NCBI GenBank assembly: GCA_009869945.1
Contig: WIXG01000194.1
Span: 62,001 to 126,000 of the forward strand
Direction: 5' to 3'
DNA from: Mesaphorura yosii
Taxonomy: Eukaryota; Arthropoda; Collembola; Poduromorpha; Tullbergiidae
Length of the DNA: 64,000 nt
Each line of letters starts with the position of its first letter. The stretch's first letter is position 1. Of the stretch, positions 34,237 through 45,613 are shown piece after piece. The notes beneath the pieces were generated by a model, which was not told the DNA's origin, made no database searches, and saw only the letters and a list, made by a program, of their open reading frames with translations. Both the position numbers and the translations under genes were made by a program.

Positions 34237-35031
34237 ATGAAGTACAGTACACCTTTTGTCCTGCTGCTGGCTCTATCACTGACCTTCGCCTTACCGACCA
34301 CAACACCAGAGCCAGAGTCCGATGACTCGACGACGGCGTTCCCCGACAGCGAGCCCACAACCCTACCTGCCTCCGAAGAAGCAGCAGAGACTCCAGCGGC
34401 ACCGGAAATAAAAGATCGGAATTCAGACGCAATGAAGCATCCCGGCTTCAGCCGCGATTGTACCAACTCCAACGACTGTCAATATCATAATGCTCTTGTC
34501 AAATCTGCGGCGTACCTCAACTGCGCAAACCGCGTCTGCATCTGCGAAAACAACCGCTACATCGTTGACGTCTCGGTCTGGAAGTTGGAATGGAACGGGA
34601 CGGCATGCGCCATCGCCGTGTCTGGACCTTGTGGTACTGACTCCAGGAACGGTGGCGAGCTGACCATGCACTGCCAGACCGGGTTGGAGTGCGTGGAGGG
34701 ACGATGTCGCGACCCAGCCAAGATGCGGCAGACTCCGCTGAACCACTCGTGCCATGAGACCATCGATTGCCTCGAGGGGCTCGTCTGCAAAGTGACGGCT
34801 TTCTATTTTGGGCCATCGAGCACGTGCGTGGCACCTGACACGCCAGCTCTGAAGGGGTTTGAGGAAGCAGAAACCACGACTGCGTCGACGACAGGTGCAG
34901 CAGACCCAGACAGCTTGTCGTCGACGACAACCGGTACGAGTTCGACTACGAGCAGTCCGGTCACGACCACATCTTCCCCTTCAACGAGCACACCGGACGA
35001 GACGACGAAGGAAGGAGAGATGAAGGAATGA
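34237..35031 (+). CDS. Secreted cysteine-rich protein with Ser/Thr-rich flanks
   Basis: The single coding exon gives 264 residues. A signal peptide (MKYSTPFVLLLALSLTFALP) is followed by a Thr/Pro/Glu-rich segment, a cysteine-rich core of about 130 residues with 14 cysteines (NCANRVCICENNRY, HCQTGLECVEGRC, HSCHETIDCLEGLVC), and a Ser/Thr tail (SSTTTGTSSTTSSP) likely to be O-glycosylated. The CxxGLxCxxGxC spacing resembles EB-type modules in extracellular proteins of arthropods and nematodes. An extracellular, mucin-like or cuticle/immune role is possible, but nothing in the sequence decides it. Its TATA promoter and compact structure suggest regulated expression. Confidence 0.85.
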   Translation: MKYSTPFVLLLALSLTFALPTTTPEPESDDSTTAFPDSEPTTLPASEEAAETPAAPEIKDRNSDAMKHPGFSRDCTNSNDCQYHNALVKSAAYLNCANRVCICENNRYIVDVSVWKLEWNGTACAIAVSGPCGTDSRNGGELTMHCQTGLECVEGRCRDPAKMRQTPLNHSCHETIDCLEGLVCKVTAFYFGPSSTCVAPDTPALKGFEEAETTTASTTGAADPDSLSSTTTGTSSTTSSPVTTTSSPSTSTPDETTKEGEMKE

Positions 35032-35442
35032 GTGTCGTAATGACGCCTCGTTGACTAGTTGACTTGACCTGTAGTAATTACGTTTAGTTCCTGTGTTGAA
35101 TAATTATGTAGCCAAAGTTAATGGACGTTAGTAAATTTTATACAATTTCGTCGAAAAACTTTGTATGTAGCTATATCACCTCCTCCGTCTGACATAAGAG
35201 AAACACGACAATACAATTTGTCGATTCTGTTTCTTTGAAAACAAAAATTTATTGGTCTTCAATCATCGTGAAAGCCCAATTTGATGGCCCAGCAGATGAA
35301 CTCGGGTTCTAACAACTACTGCTGCACAACAGACTGCAATCACTGCAATTGCCTTCATTATAATATAATTAAACTTCAACTGAAAAGTTCCGCATTTAGT
35401 CCATTGCCATTTATCTTTTACTGGACTGAATAAACTCCAATC
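35032..35442. other. Intergenic region between the secreted protein and the SAXO-like gene
   Basis: No gene is visible. It should hold the 3' UTR of the secreted protein gene and the promoter of the next gene. Confidence 0.5.
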
Positions 35443-37907
35443 ATGGATTTCGGGCCGTATCTCTCCGAACGCAACACCGGCTGCTACAACAGTGTCCCCA
35501 TGCTGCCCGTCCAGTCGGTCCCCGAACAGCACCACCCGTCATGTGCTACACCCAAATGCTGCCGCCAGAACAAACAACAGTGCTTGGACATGATGAAAGA
35601 ACGCTGGAATACGCTGCGCGTGGACCCGTGCCAACCTCAAAAGGCAGAAGCATTTGACGCGCGCGGAGACCCGGCCAGCAAGTCTGAGCTTCGGACACAG
35701 TACAGGACCGTGCCAGATGTTTGTGGGTTGCCTGAGTGGACCAAACGCGTATCTCAGTACAAGAAGGATTACAAGTTCCCCGTGTCGCATAATGCAGTTG
35801 TAAGTTGGCACAAAAAATATTGATGACCAGCGGCTAGGCGTGCCATTCGAAGGAATTCAAATTGATTAAATGAATATCCTTCAGGATGTTTGCTGCCACG
35901 CTCCATGTCCGTGTCTCGACAAATTCCCAGAACTTCCTTCCAATCTGTCGTACCTCTGTACTCCGCCTCCCGCACCTCCCGCTCCGTTGGATGACTTGAC
36001 CACGTACAATTACTTCTACGTGCCCCATGATGTCCAGCCGCGTTATAGACATCCATCAGGACACTATGACCCCTGTGAATGTGCATTTGAGGGTACGTCC
36101 ACTAATAATTAAGCTAAACTTAAACCCGAATGGCACGTTTACGACATTTCTCCGTCCACAGAGTGCACGATCACAAAATCAGACTACACGGAGAAGGAGC
36201 CGATTCCAAACGGTCCACCCTGCGCACAACTCACCCGACACGGTCTCGGGTCCAGCGATCAGCTTTGCAAGGAGTTTACAGACTCAACGACGACCGCGGA
36301 AGAGATTCCGGAGAAATGCGGAGAGAAGCGGCGTCCATACTTGTCGAACCACAACTTACGAGTGTCGAATGCTCCAATGCGAGGCTCTGAATCCCTCACT
36401 CGATCAGATTATCCACCGAAGACCGGTGAGCAAGTTGGCTTCCCTGCCTGGATAGAAAATGAGTATCACAAGCCAGAGACGGAATTGGAGCGTTGCACAA
36501 CGTACAAGCACTTTTATCGGCCGTATCCGATCCCATTGCCAGTATGTCTCAAAGCCATCACACTTTCTTTTGAACTTCCGGTTCGGCGCTACCAACTGGC
36601 ATTCTTTTTTACATAGCTTCAGTCTGTAAAAGTAGGCTCACCCTACGCAATCCCATTCTGCACGTTGAACAAATTGTGCTACTCATGTCATGACCCGATT
36701 CCAAATCAAAAACGCCGGTAGAAATGCGGGACAATGATCCCTGGCCTTATGTTAAACCAGAACCAATTCGTTATCAGGACAATCTACACGTAAGACACCC
36801 ATTTTATGCAAAAAGGCGAAAATCAAACCATCGCTTCCTGTTGCATTAATCTTTCAGGTTGATCCTTGCGCTGATTTCTGTGATTTGACAATTTACAAGA
36901 CCAACTATTACCCGAAGTCAATGTGTAAACGAACCGAAAGCTGCAAACCAATTCACGGCTACATCGAGCCGACAGTTCCTTTAAACGGTAACTCGTCTGT
37001 AAATATCAACCATTTTGATTTTGCCGTTCGCGTGAACAAACTTGGAATTGCTTGTTTCAGACAATACCACCAACCGCATTTCGTATCGTGCTTACAATAA
37101 AGACGAGTATGCTGCCGCACTTGGAAATGCTGGAAACCCAAGTGGAACCGATTGGGGTCTATTCTACTGCCGTGAGAACGTAGACAAATGCCAGTCAAGA
37201 TTTCTGGCTCCATACGGACATACGCTCAAACCATTTCTTAACGTTAGTTCTTTTATTCGTTACTCTACGAAATGAAGTTCACAAAATCTGTCTTGAGAAG
37301 AATGTATGACTTGCTGTTTGCAGTCTCGTGACAAATGTCCATGGGGGCCATTCGACAATCGTTCCACGTACAACCAAGACTTTCGGTTCCGAAACCAAGA
37401 CATTGTTGCAGGCGTGGTCGCTGAACGATGCCAGGAACCCAATGTTGCAAAGGGGGTTTCGCTGTCACGATTCGACTACGTGGAGCAAGTTGGGAAAAAG
37501 GCAGCGACAATGCCACCGCCCAGATCGAAAGCCAATCGCTGCATTCATCCCTGCAACATCAAACCCACCGACACTCTTTATCGAGTCGATTATCACGACT
37601 TCTGGAAACCGTAAGCACAAGGCTATTAACATTAAGACACGTTTCCCGATTACATGAGAATGAGACTCTTGTTTTCAGAACGGAGCGATCGAATTTGGAA
37701 CTTTATCGAGGCAAGCCAACTATTCGCACACGCCGTTCATCTGAACCTACACCGACGGCGGACGACGCAGCTGACGGAGGAGACTTGCTAGTCTTTCAAC
37801 CAATTTGTATGAAGAAACACGGGAAGAAATGCACGACAATTCACGGCAACGAGAAGCCAAAGTACTGGAAGTGTTCAAGCAGGAGGCGTGAACTTCCTGT
37901 CTCCTGA
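35443..37907 (+). CDS. Cysteine-rich, SAXO-like putative axonemal microtubule protein
   Basis: Exons with good splice sites: 35443-35799, 35885-36092, 36162-36541, one from about 36617, one from about 36858, one ending near 37240, one from about 37323, and a last one ending in TGA at 37905-37907. The product is rich in Cys, Pro, Tyr and Arg, with recurring short motifs of the type S/T-x-Y-x-x-D/E-Y/F (STYNQDFRFR, DTLYRVDYHDFW, TIYKTNYYPKSM) and Cys clusters (CCHAPCPCLDKFP, CIHPCNIKP). This resembles SAXO/FAM154 stabilisers of axonemal microtubules and other sperm microtubule-inner proteins, but the match is by motif style only. The exon at 36617 reads LQSVKVGSPYAIPFC and hits TAG at 36719-36721, while a good continuation (DNDPWPYVKPEPIRYQDN) lies in another frame. 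Either a splice was missed or there is a 1-nt frame break. Confidence 0.6.
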
Positions 37908-38325
37908 GCATTAGCGCTGTCGTGAGATTCCCTACTCTGGACAAGACATTCTCGATCGTCCACCGCCAGAAGTCAGCCACATCAGCAACGGGTACAGACA
38001 AACTATGTACCAGACAAACGAAAGAAATACACTTTATTAACTTGTACAATATTGTTTACATGTCATCATAATAAACCATGGAATTAAGTGTGTATCAGAA
38101 TCATTTAATTAGTTAACTACAAAATATGCAAGTACTTCAAGTAGTGTAGTCAATTTTGGAAGTCAATAGTCAATTAACGGAAAATCAAATAAGAAACTAT
38201 AATACAAAATCAACGTATGTTCTTGTTTTTGCATCAATCTAGTTGTTCAAAAAAGCGACCACTTAATTAGGTCATAGCAAGCCTTAATGAAAACTAGTTT
38301 GGAATCTCTCGTCATGACCTGACCT
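37908..38325. other. 3' ends of the SAXO-like gene and SRSF1 (convergent)
   Basis: No gene is visible. AATAAA at 38070-38075 is the likely poly(A) signal of the plus-strand SAXO-like gene. The remainder should be the 3' UTR of SRSF1 on the minus strand. Confidence 0.5.
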
Positions 38326-40268
38326 TCAGTCATGTGGCGAACGAGAACGCGAGCGTGATGGTGAACGGCTACGCGATCTCGGTGCCGGTGAACGTGACCC
38401 CTCACGCTCGCGAGACTTGCTGCGTGACTTCGACTTTGATTTAGATTTGGATCGTGGAGAACGCGAACGAGACTTTGATCTTGACGATGATCTCTTCGCC
38501 GAGCGACTGCGGCTACGGCTGCGAGACTTGTCGCGTCCTTTCCCACGATCTTCCTTCACACGAATGTAGCTTGTGTCACCCTGAAATGGAAATAAAAAGT
38601 TATAAAGATGGAAATGCTGCAAGATATTGAGTTAACGAAAATTACATTATTCAACCCACCTCGTGCGACCGGAACTTTGTGTCGTTCAATTTCTTGATGG
38701 CGTATCTCATGTCTTCTTCACGAAGAAACTCAACAACGCCAGTACCATCCTTGTAAGAGTCGGCAAAACAAACATCACCCGCTGGAGAAAGACAATAGAG
38801 CTTAGATTAATTTTACTGCAAAGACGCAGGCTGATAGACTCATAAGAGGCAAATTAGAGAATGGTTGTTACCTTCACGCATATGATCCTTCAGATCTTGC
38901 CAGCTCCCAGAGAGCGGAAGTCCTGTATGATTGAACAGCTATGTTAAGGGTGGGTGGTGAAATCGACTTACTTATAAGAACGCTAATTGCACTTGAACTA
39001 AATCAGGAGCAATTGCGTATGTCATCGTCATGAGTTTACAACCTGGTACGAACTTTCGTTAATCTGGTTGAAAATTAGGCAGCCGTTCCAATTAAACGCA
39101 GAATATTTCGTTGGTAGTTTAGCTTAACTCTTTAGTGCTTCGACGCGGCTTACAAGGATTCCGGAAGATTACGTATGAATGTGATCCTTAACGCTTCCTT
39201 ATTTCGTCTATTCGTCCTCAACGCTCATGGTTCACGTCATTCCTTTCCAACTCAAGGCAAGCAAGGGTCACTCCGTATGTTCCTTCGCGCCATCCACTCC
39301 CGGCTCTCCCGGAGAACGCGATTCCAGAAAGGGGCTCAAAAATATCCTTTATCTCGAAACTCGATTCGACTAAAAGTCCTCCCACGAGTGAAGTAGGTGA
39401 GTTGGCGAATTTATGATCGTCCTTTATCCCGCCATGTCCCGGGGCCACGCGGAAAGTAAAACATCCCTCCTCGAGTCTGTTCCCCCAATGAGAAATCTAG
39501 AACTTGGATTCTCGAGACCCATTGTTATCAGAATGGCGGCGAAAATGGAGAGCTCGTTAAATTCAAGGAGAAAGTAGAATCCCTCATTCTTTCCTTCCGT
39601 TCCATGAAATATTTCAAATCCGTAACTCCAGTTGCCAGAGGAAGCATAAATATCCTTAACATGGCATAATGAGCTTACTTTATGCATATTTCAGCCAAAA
39701 GCGTGTGTTAATAGGTCAAACCTGTTATAAGTACGCGGTATTGTGACCGACGGGTTTGGCCACGTCCTCCGCCTCGATCAAATCTTCCTCCGCCGCCAAA
39801 GCCACCACGACCTCCACCTCCACGATATCCATCGCGATCCCTTCCGCCACCGTAACTGCCACCGTCTCTGCGTCCACCTCTCGGAAATTCGACCCGAAGT
39901 TTGTACCCGTCATAATCATAGCCATCTCGTTTATCAACAGCATCTTCCGCATCTCTAAAACAGGACGATAAGTTAACCTGCGTCTACAAAGAAGGCAGGT
40001 AAAAAAGTATCATACCGTGGGTCATCGAATTCAACAAAAGCAAATGGAGGGCCTGAATAAAGAATAAAAGACCAAGCTTGATTAAAATAAACTTCAAATG
40101 GGGTAGTACTGAAAGCTATTGGGTCTACTGACCACGACGGTTCTTCAAATCCACGTTGCTGATCTTTCCATACTTGTGGAAGATATCTTCAACGTCTTTG
40201 CTGCGAATGTCTGGGGGCAGATTTCCGACGTACACGCGACAATCATTCTTGCCAGAGCTTCGAGACAT
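38326..40268 (-). CDS. SRSF1: Serine/arginine-rich splicing factor 1 (SF2/ASF)
   Basis: SRSF1 binds exonic enhancers and recruits the spliceosome; it shuttles between nucleus and cytoplasm. From the ATG at 40268: [20 protein letters not shown] (RNP2 of RRM1), [37 protein letters not shown] (RNP1), a glycine/arginine linker ([19 protein letters not shown]), then the pseudo-RRM with the diagnostic [29 protein letters not shown], and an RS tail ([18 protein letters not shown]) ending SRSPHD at 38326-38328. The RRM, Gly hinge, pseudo-RRM and RS order identifies SRSF1 rather than SRSF2 or SRSF7. The intron before the pseudo-RRM (38923-39721) is 799 nt, far longer than others in the gene. It shares its upstream region with a divergent C2H2 gene. 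Confidence 0.95.
38923..39721 (-). other. SRSF1: Long SRSF1 intron
   Basis: The donor GTTTGA after VLIT-G and an acceptor before LPLSGSWQ bound a 799-nt intron. No other gene is recognised inside. SR-protein genes often carry a cassette ('poison') exon for autoregulation in such a long intron, but I could not define one here. Confidence 0.6.
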
Positions 40269-40740
40269 GATTGATTAATGATTATGATTTGCTGTTCCTA
40301 CAAAGAAAGGAATACGTCATTCAATTAACTTATTAAACGCTAGTTAAGGTTCAAGTGCAATAAATTGTTTGTGAACTGTTACTTACCTCAGACAGTGAGT
40401 AAGAACTCTAAGCAAGAATAAACTTCTTGTAATTGAAGGTGCCGATGTCGTACGTAGCTGATTTAATTTAATTAACTTTTTCAATGCCTACTCGGCGTTC
40501 GGCGTGGTTGATGTGGTCGTGTTGTACAAAATGAACCTCACAAAGAGAAGGCAAGGCAGATGGTAACGCGACGCGTAATAAAATGCACACTTCTAAAGCG
40601 CCCGGTCGCTCAAAACCAAGTAAACATTTCAAGAAAAGCTCAGTAATGAACCCCGTTTTGCAGTTCAAATGAGGAAGTTCTCACAGGTGCGCAGAACGTA
40701 AACATTCTGCTGATAAACTGTAAATGACGGCGAATCAGCG
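40269..40740. promoter_or_regulatory. Head-to-head promoter region of SRSF1 and the C2H2 gene
   Basis: The ATGs of SRSF1 (minus, 40268) and the zinc-finger gene (plus, 40741) are 472 bp apart. AG|GTAAGT on the minus strand near 40385 could be the donor of an SRSF1 5' UTR intron. There is no TATA box, so a shared bidirectional promoter is likely. Confidence 0.5.
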
Positions 40741-43073
40741 ATGGCACATGTGAGCGTGTCAAACAATTTGTCCACGTGCCACGGCAAGGTCACGTCACTG
40801 TTCCAGCAGCAATGGGAGTCCGATTTACAGATGATGGAAAAGCGTACATTGGAACAGAAATGTCCAGGGTCAAGTAGCAGAAATCGTAGCTCCAGCTATG
40901 ACCACGGGACAGACTTGAACGCTCCAAACTCAGCTGAATTCCTGAAGCTGTGTGATCGCGTGGATCTGTTGGAAGCCAAGCTCAGCGCGGTGAAAGCGGT
41001 GCTTGAGGAAGTGCTGAATACGCTGAGTCTGAACAGCAGTGCCCTTGACAAGCACTTTCGTCAGTGTCAGAGTCCCGTGCCGGGTCCGCCATCCGAAGCT
41101 GCAAAGGCATCTCGGAATAAGAAAGATAAGGAGGCTGATCTCTTGAGCTATCAAGATATACAACCGCAGCAGTATGAGCCGGGTAATCAGGACGAACAGG
41201 AGTTCATCGGTACGTTTGATGGCATCAATGAGAACGGGAGCAATTGAAATGCAAGACTGAGACAGAAAATTCACACATTGGAATTATATTTCCAGGTGCG
41301 GAGGATGAGGACGGAGATGACGGCTGGTTGTTTGACGGAGTTGAAGCTGCGTACGACGATAATGAAGACGAAATGGTTGACATGAAGCCATTTATCGACA
41401 CACTTGCGACAAATGACTCTGAACTGTGGGAGCAAACAGAAGATGTGCCAAAAAGAAGCGTGCGTCCGAAAGTAAATACGAAGCCGGTGATGGAACTCAA
41501 TAAAATTCAGGATCCATTAGGACTAGGTAAGTACACGAAAAGGGTCTTCAGTGCCAGCAGTCCGTAATTCTGTCCGCGGTAATTGACTGAGGCGCTCTTT
41601 CGTAGAATCTCAAATGAGATGTCCACCACTGGATTCAAATTCATTGGAAAAAAATTTCGCAACCAATATGTTTGAATGCCCGGTTTGTCACAAAGAATTC
41701 AAAGAGAGAACCAAAGTGGAGCGGCATTACGTAGTACATTCCGGGGTAAATTACTAAGTACTGTGGTCGTTTTTATCAACAAAACACCGAAGCGTATCAT
41801 CTGAATTATCAGAGATTGAACCTTCGCTTCTTGCTTGCAGGAAAGACCGTTTGCGTGTGTCAACTGCCAGAAGACTTTTACGAGGAAGGATAAGCTCACA
41901 GGTAAGTCCGTGCAAGGTTTATTCTACTCCGTCAGGCTATTTAATTTATGACTCCTAATTGCTGTTGGAACAGAACATTATAGATCCGAGCATCCGATAA
42001 ATATTCCACCTGAGCATGGTAAAAAAAAATATGCATAATAGTCTGACTTATTCAGAACCGACTGATGATTAGGGATTCCTCTATTTCCAGTATTTGAGAA
42101 GAAGGAAAAGAAGACATACACCTGTCCGGATTGTGGGAAGGTGTCTGGAAACAGGGGTAACCATGAAGATCATTTGAACGCGTGCCGAGGAAATAAGCCC
42201 CACATTTGTCCTCACTGTGGAAGAGGATTCACTCAAAATGCTTCGTTGCGCACCCACATTCACTGTGTTCATCAAAAAATAAAGCGCTTTCTATGCCACG
42301 ATTGCGGCAAAACGTTTTCTATTTCAAGTAAGTTTCTGCCGGCCATTTTTCAAATTTTTCCTTCATCTGCAACCCCTCGGTTGGAGAAATTATTTTCCAA
42401 CCTGATTTTTGTTTTTTACAGCGAGCTACGAACGCCACATGAGGATGCACCGAGGTGAAAGACCATATGCTTGCAAATATTGTGACAAGATGTTCTCAGA
42501 GAGTTCCGCCCTCAGTCGACACCACAAGGCTCATGCTGGAATAAAGACTATAAAGTGTCATCTGTGCGATCTCACCTTTTACAAATGCTACGCCTTGAAT
42601 CAACACATGAAGACTCATACCGGTGGTAAGAACTTTGTCTAAACTCGCGTTATTTTATGGATGACGAAGGAAATGCTTTAATTTCAGAAAAAGAGTTTGC
42701 TTGTGACGAGTGTGGCACTATGTTCGGACAAGTCGGAAGCCTGAACAAGCACAAACTCCTTCATCTCAATAACGGAAAAGTGAGACTCAGGAAAAGTTAT
42801 CAGCGGAAGGCTCCGTACAAACCCAGAGAGCCGAAGGTGGCTTTCATACCGGAGTTAAGTGAACGTGTCTCTTCATCACAAACTCAATCCAGCAAAGCAT
42901 CTGGTGCGGGTTCTGCCACTGTCACAGAAGAGCAGTTCGTTCTATCGGTGGATGACCAGATCTTGCAAAAGAGCAATCCCCTTTCTTTCACTCCTACGTC
43001 GTCAACCAGTTCATTCTCATTAGATTGCAATTTTGAACCGGGATTTCTGTTTCGGCGGCAGAGCCAACCATAA
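40741..43073 (+). CDS. C2H2 zinc-finger protein with eight fingers
   Basis: A probable nuclear DNA-binding protein, orthology not recognised. Exon 1 encodes an N-terminal region with a leucine heptad segment (DRVDLLEAKLSAVKAVLEEVL) likely to form a coiled coil, continuing through an acidic stretch (AEDEDGDDGWLFDG). Fingers follow from about 41670: FECPVCHKEF, FACVNCQKTF, an atypical YTCPDCGKVSGNRGNHEDHL, HICPHCGRGF, FLCHDCGKTF, YACKYCDKMF, IKCHLCDLTF and FACDECGTMF. The tail is Ser/Thr-rich with a basic RLRKSYQRKAPYKPR. Seven or so introns interrupt the finger array, unlike the single-exon arrays of recently expanded families. The stop is at 43071-43073. Confidence 0.88.
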
Positions 43074-43174
43074 CCCTCAATTCAGTCAATGCTTTCTCAA
43101 TAACTCAGTTTCAGAGTCGTCTGCTCTGCTTAACAATGTTTAACCTTTACTACATTAGATTTTTGTATTTCTAT

Positions 43175-43180
43175 AATAAA
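43175..43180 (+). terminator. Poly(A) signal of the C2H2 gene
   Basis: AATAAA lies 102 nt after the zinc-finger gene's stop codon on the same strand. Confidence 0.6.
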
Positions 43181-43841
43181 CGGGATCCAGAGAAGACCAG
43201 CCGTGCGAGTTCCATAATTGACAAAATTATCAAGTCAGTTCATTCCATTGTGTTGCTGCTTCAAGGTCAAACTCAATGTTAATTATGCGTCATAATTCAT
43301 CGCGAATCTGGGCTCATGCTATACTAGCTCCTTCGATATAATTATGCGCAATTGCCTTGTTCTCATATTCGTCGATTTATCCTCATTATATGCTGCCAGC
43401 CTGAACTAGACATGTAGGTGATATTTATAGCTCCTTATGTCATTAAAACTTACCGAGAATTGAAGCTCTTGAAGTGTTTATACAACCTCATTCATAAACA
43501 TGGCTCGATGACTCACTGCTGTATTTTGCTAAGTTCGTTCTAGAGACTCTGAGTAAAGAATTGCCTTGCCGGCATTGCATTGGTAAACACAGCTACGCCA
43601 CGCTGCTACAGCTTACCACGAACCAACGGAACCCTTTTCATTCTGCGTCTGGCTGGCTTGGCTTGGCTTCGTTTCGCATGGTCATCAGATTCCCGTTGGC
43701 TCCACTGACTGTGCTACGATTGACGCATTCTTTCGTCATTTAGTCATTTTGCAATATTGTTGCTGTCTCCTGGAGTGTTCATCGTTCTAAACTGCGAATT
43801 CAATTGACACTGAAAATCAAGATTCTCGAGACCGCGATACA
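43181..43841. other. Annexin upstream region
   Basis: No gene is visible in these 660 bases. They should contain the annexin promoter. A 60-codon plus-strand open frame at 43561-43743 has no recognisable content. Confidence 0.5.
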
Positions 43842-45234
43842 ATGACGTCTTTTGAATACTTTGTAAGTAAGCGATAGTATTGCTTACCGTAAAATTTTAA
43901 CTGTAGAATCGATGCATCTGGTATACTGTAGGACCCAACAGTGCGTCCTGTGCCAAACTTCAACGCTCAAAATGACGCCAAGTCACTTCGGAGTGCCATG
44001 AAAGGACTTGGAACCAATGAGAAGGTCATCATTGACATTTTGACCCAAAGATCGAACTTCCAGCGTCAAGAGATTATCGCTGCTTTCAAGCATGAATTTG
44101 GTCGTGTAAGTCCTTTAATTTCTAATTAGGAGGTTGGTTAAATGGCCGAGACTGGAAATTATTTTCTATTATCAGGATTTAATTTCTGACCTTAAAAGTG
44201 AGCTTGGTGGGATTTTTGAGAAATTGATTTTGGCATTGATGGAAACTCCACCGAATTACTTGGCTCAAGAAATCCACAACGCTACTGCAAAGATCGGCAC
44301 CGATGAAGACGTTTTGTCTGAAGTAAGAAAGCATGACCTTCTTTCAAGAAGTTAACAACTTCTATGCACATGTGTCAAAATGTTGTATTAGATCTTCTGC
44401 TCTCTGAGCAACAATGATCTTGCGCTACTCGCCAGCGCGTACGAAGCTCGCTATGGAAAGTCGCTGGAGAAGGTTATTGAGAGCGAGGTTTCGGGAGACT
44501 ATAAACGCTTGCTCATTCTTCTCGTCAATGTGAGTCCAAACTGTTTACGTGGGCAACTCCTTTAAGTTAATGTATGCATGACTATTTACACTATGCCGTA
44601 GCGAGTCCGAGACGAAAACAAGTTTGTTCCGAATCGAGCTCGTGAACAAGCACATAATTTGTACAAAGCTGGTAAGCGACTTATCTTTTTCGGGAGAAAT
44701 ACTTCATGCTAAAGTGATCCTTTCAATTCTGAACTATAGGGGAAGGAGTTCTTGGCACTGATGAGGAGAAATTCGTGGTCATGCTGACTCATGAGTCCTT
44801 CGATCAGTTGCGCTACATTCTGGAAGAGTATCACAAGATTTCTGGAAAAACTTTGGAACAAGCTGTCAGCTCTGAGTTCTCTGGGTATTTGAAGACATCT
44901 ATTTTGACAATCAGTGAGTGGCTGACCGGATCCAGCACTGACAAATTGCCGCGTTTCTCACATTGCGATCATATTTTCTCGTTTTTGTGCTTTAGTTAAA
45001 TGCGCACAAAGCCGTGCCCAGTATTTTGCTGAAAAGCTGGAGAAAGCAATGAAGGGAATGGGGACGGACGACAATGCGCTGATTCGGATCATCGTATCAC
45101 GTTCTGAGTTGGATTTGGGAGCCATTAAGAAGGAGTACCAGACTTTGTACCATCGCACTTTGTACAGCGCTATCAAGTCGGAAACTTCTGGTGATTACAA
45201 GGCTGCCATGTTGGCCCTGATTGGAGAAGCTTAA
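43842..45234 (+). CDS. AnxB9: Annexin (B9-like)
   Basis: Annexins bind acidic phospholipids in a calcium-dependent way. The short first exon MTSFEYF (43842-43862) is followed by [16 protein letters not shown]. All four annexin repeats are present, with their calcium loops: repeat 1 [16 protein letters not shown], repeat 2 [16 protein letters not shown], repeat 3 [16 protein letters not shown], repeat 4 [16 protein letters not shown]. The protein ends [11 protein letters not shown], about 320 residues. The short N-terminal tail and PVPNFN motif are like arthropod annexin B9/B10, and B9 is the closest by eye. The introns are small and in phase. Confidence 0.93.
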
Positions 45235-45613
45235 AAACTCGACTAACTGTTCATGTGTTCCAGCTCGTATTAACTTTTCATATTTTATTGTCTGATTCTA
45301 AGAACAACGACTTATTAAAATGTTGGTGCATTAACATTAAGTTCAGCAGAGAGTTTTGTTTTATTTTCGCAAGTACGGGATGGTATGCATTAGTCATGGT
45401 GATTTTAACTACAGTGACAAAGAAAAAAGGTGTGTGAAAACACATGCACCGGGAATCCTTTAAACTCTTCGGTGATACTTCACTTTAACTTGAATGCAAT
45501 CTGATTACTTTACAACTTTCAAGTGAGCAATTAACCGAACTACGGCGATTGCAGTTCTGACAGGAAGAAGCTTAGTAGGAGTCACCAGTAAGGCGAATTT
45601 AGTCAATTTAGCT
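45235..45613. other. Annexin 3' flank and OSTF1 upstream region
   Basis: No gene is visible. The OSTF1 promoter must lie here, since its ATG is only 380 bp from the annexin stop. Confidence 0.5.

Noticed and set aside
36027-36455. 142-codon plus-strand frame rich in Arg/Ser
   Set aside because: It is another frame of SAXO-like exons 2-3, whose own frame has proper splice phases.
39725-39971. Histidine-rich and Ser/Ala/Thr-rich frames opposite SRSF1
   Set aside because: Antisense shadows of the Gly/Arg linker of SRSF1.
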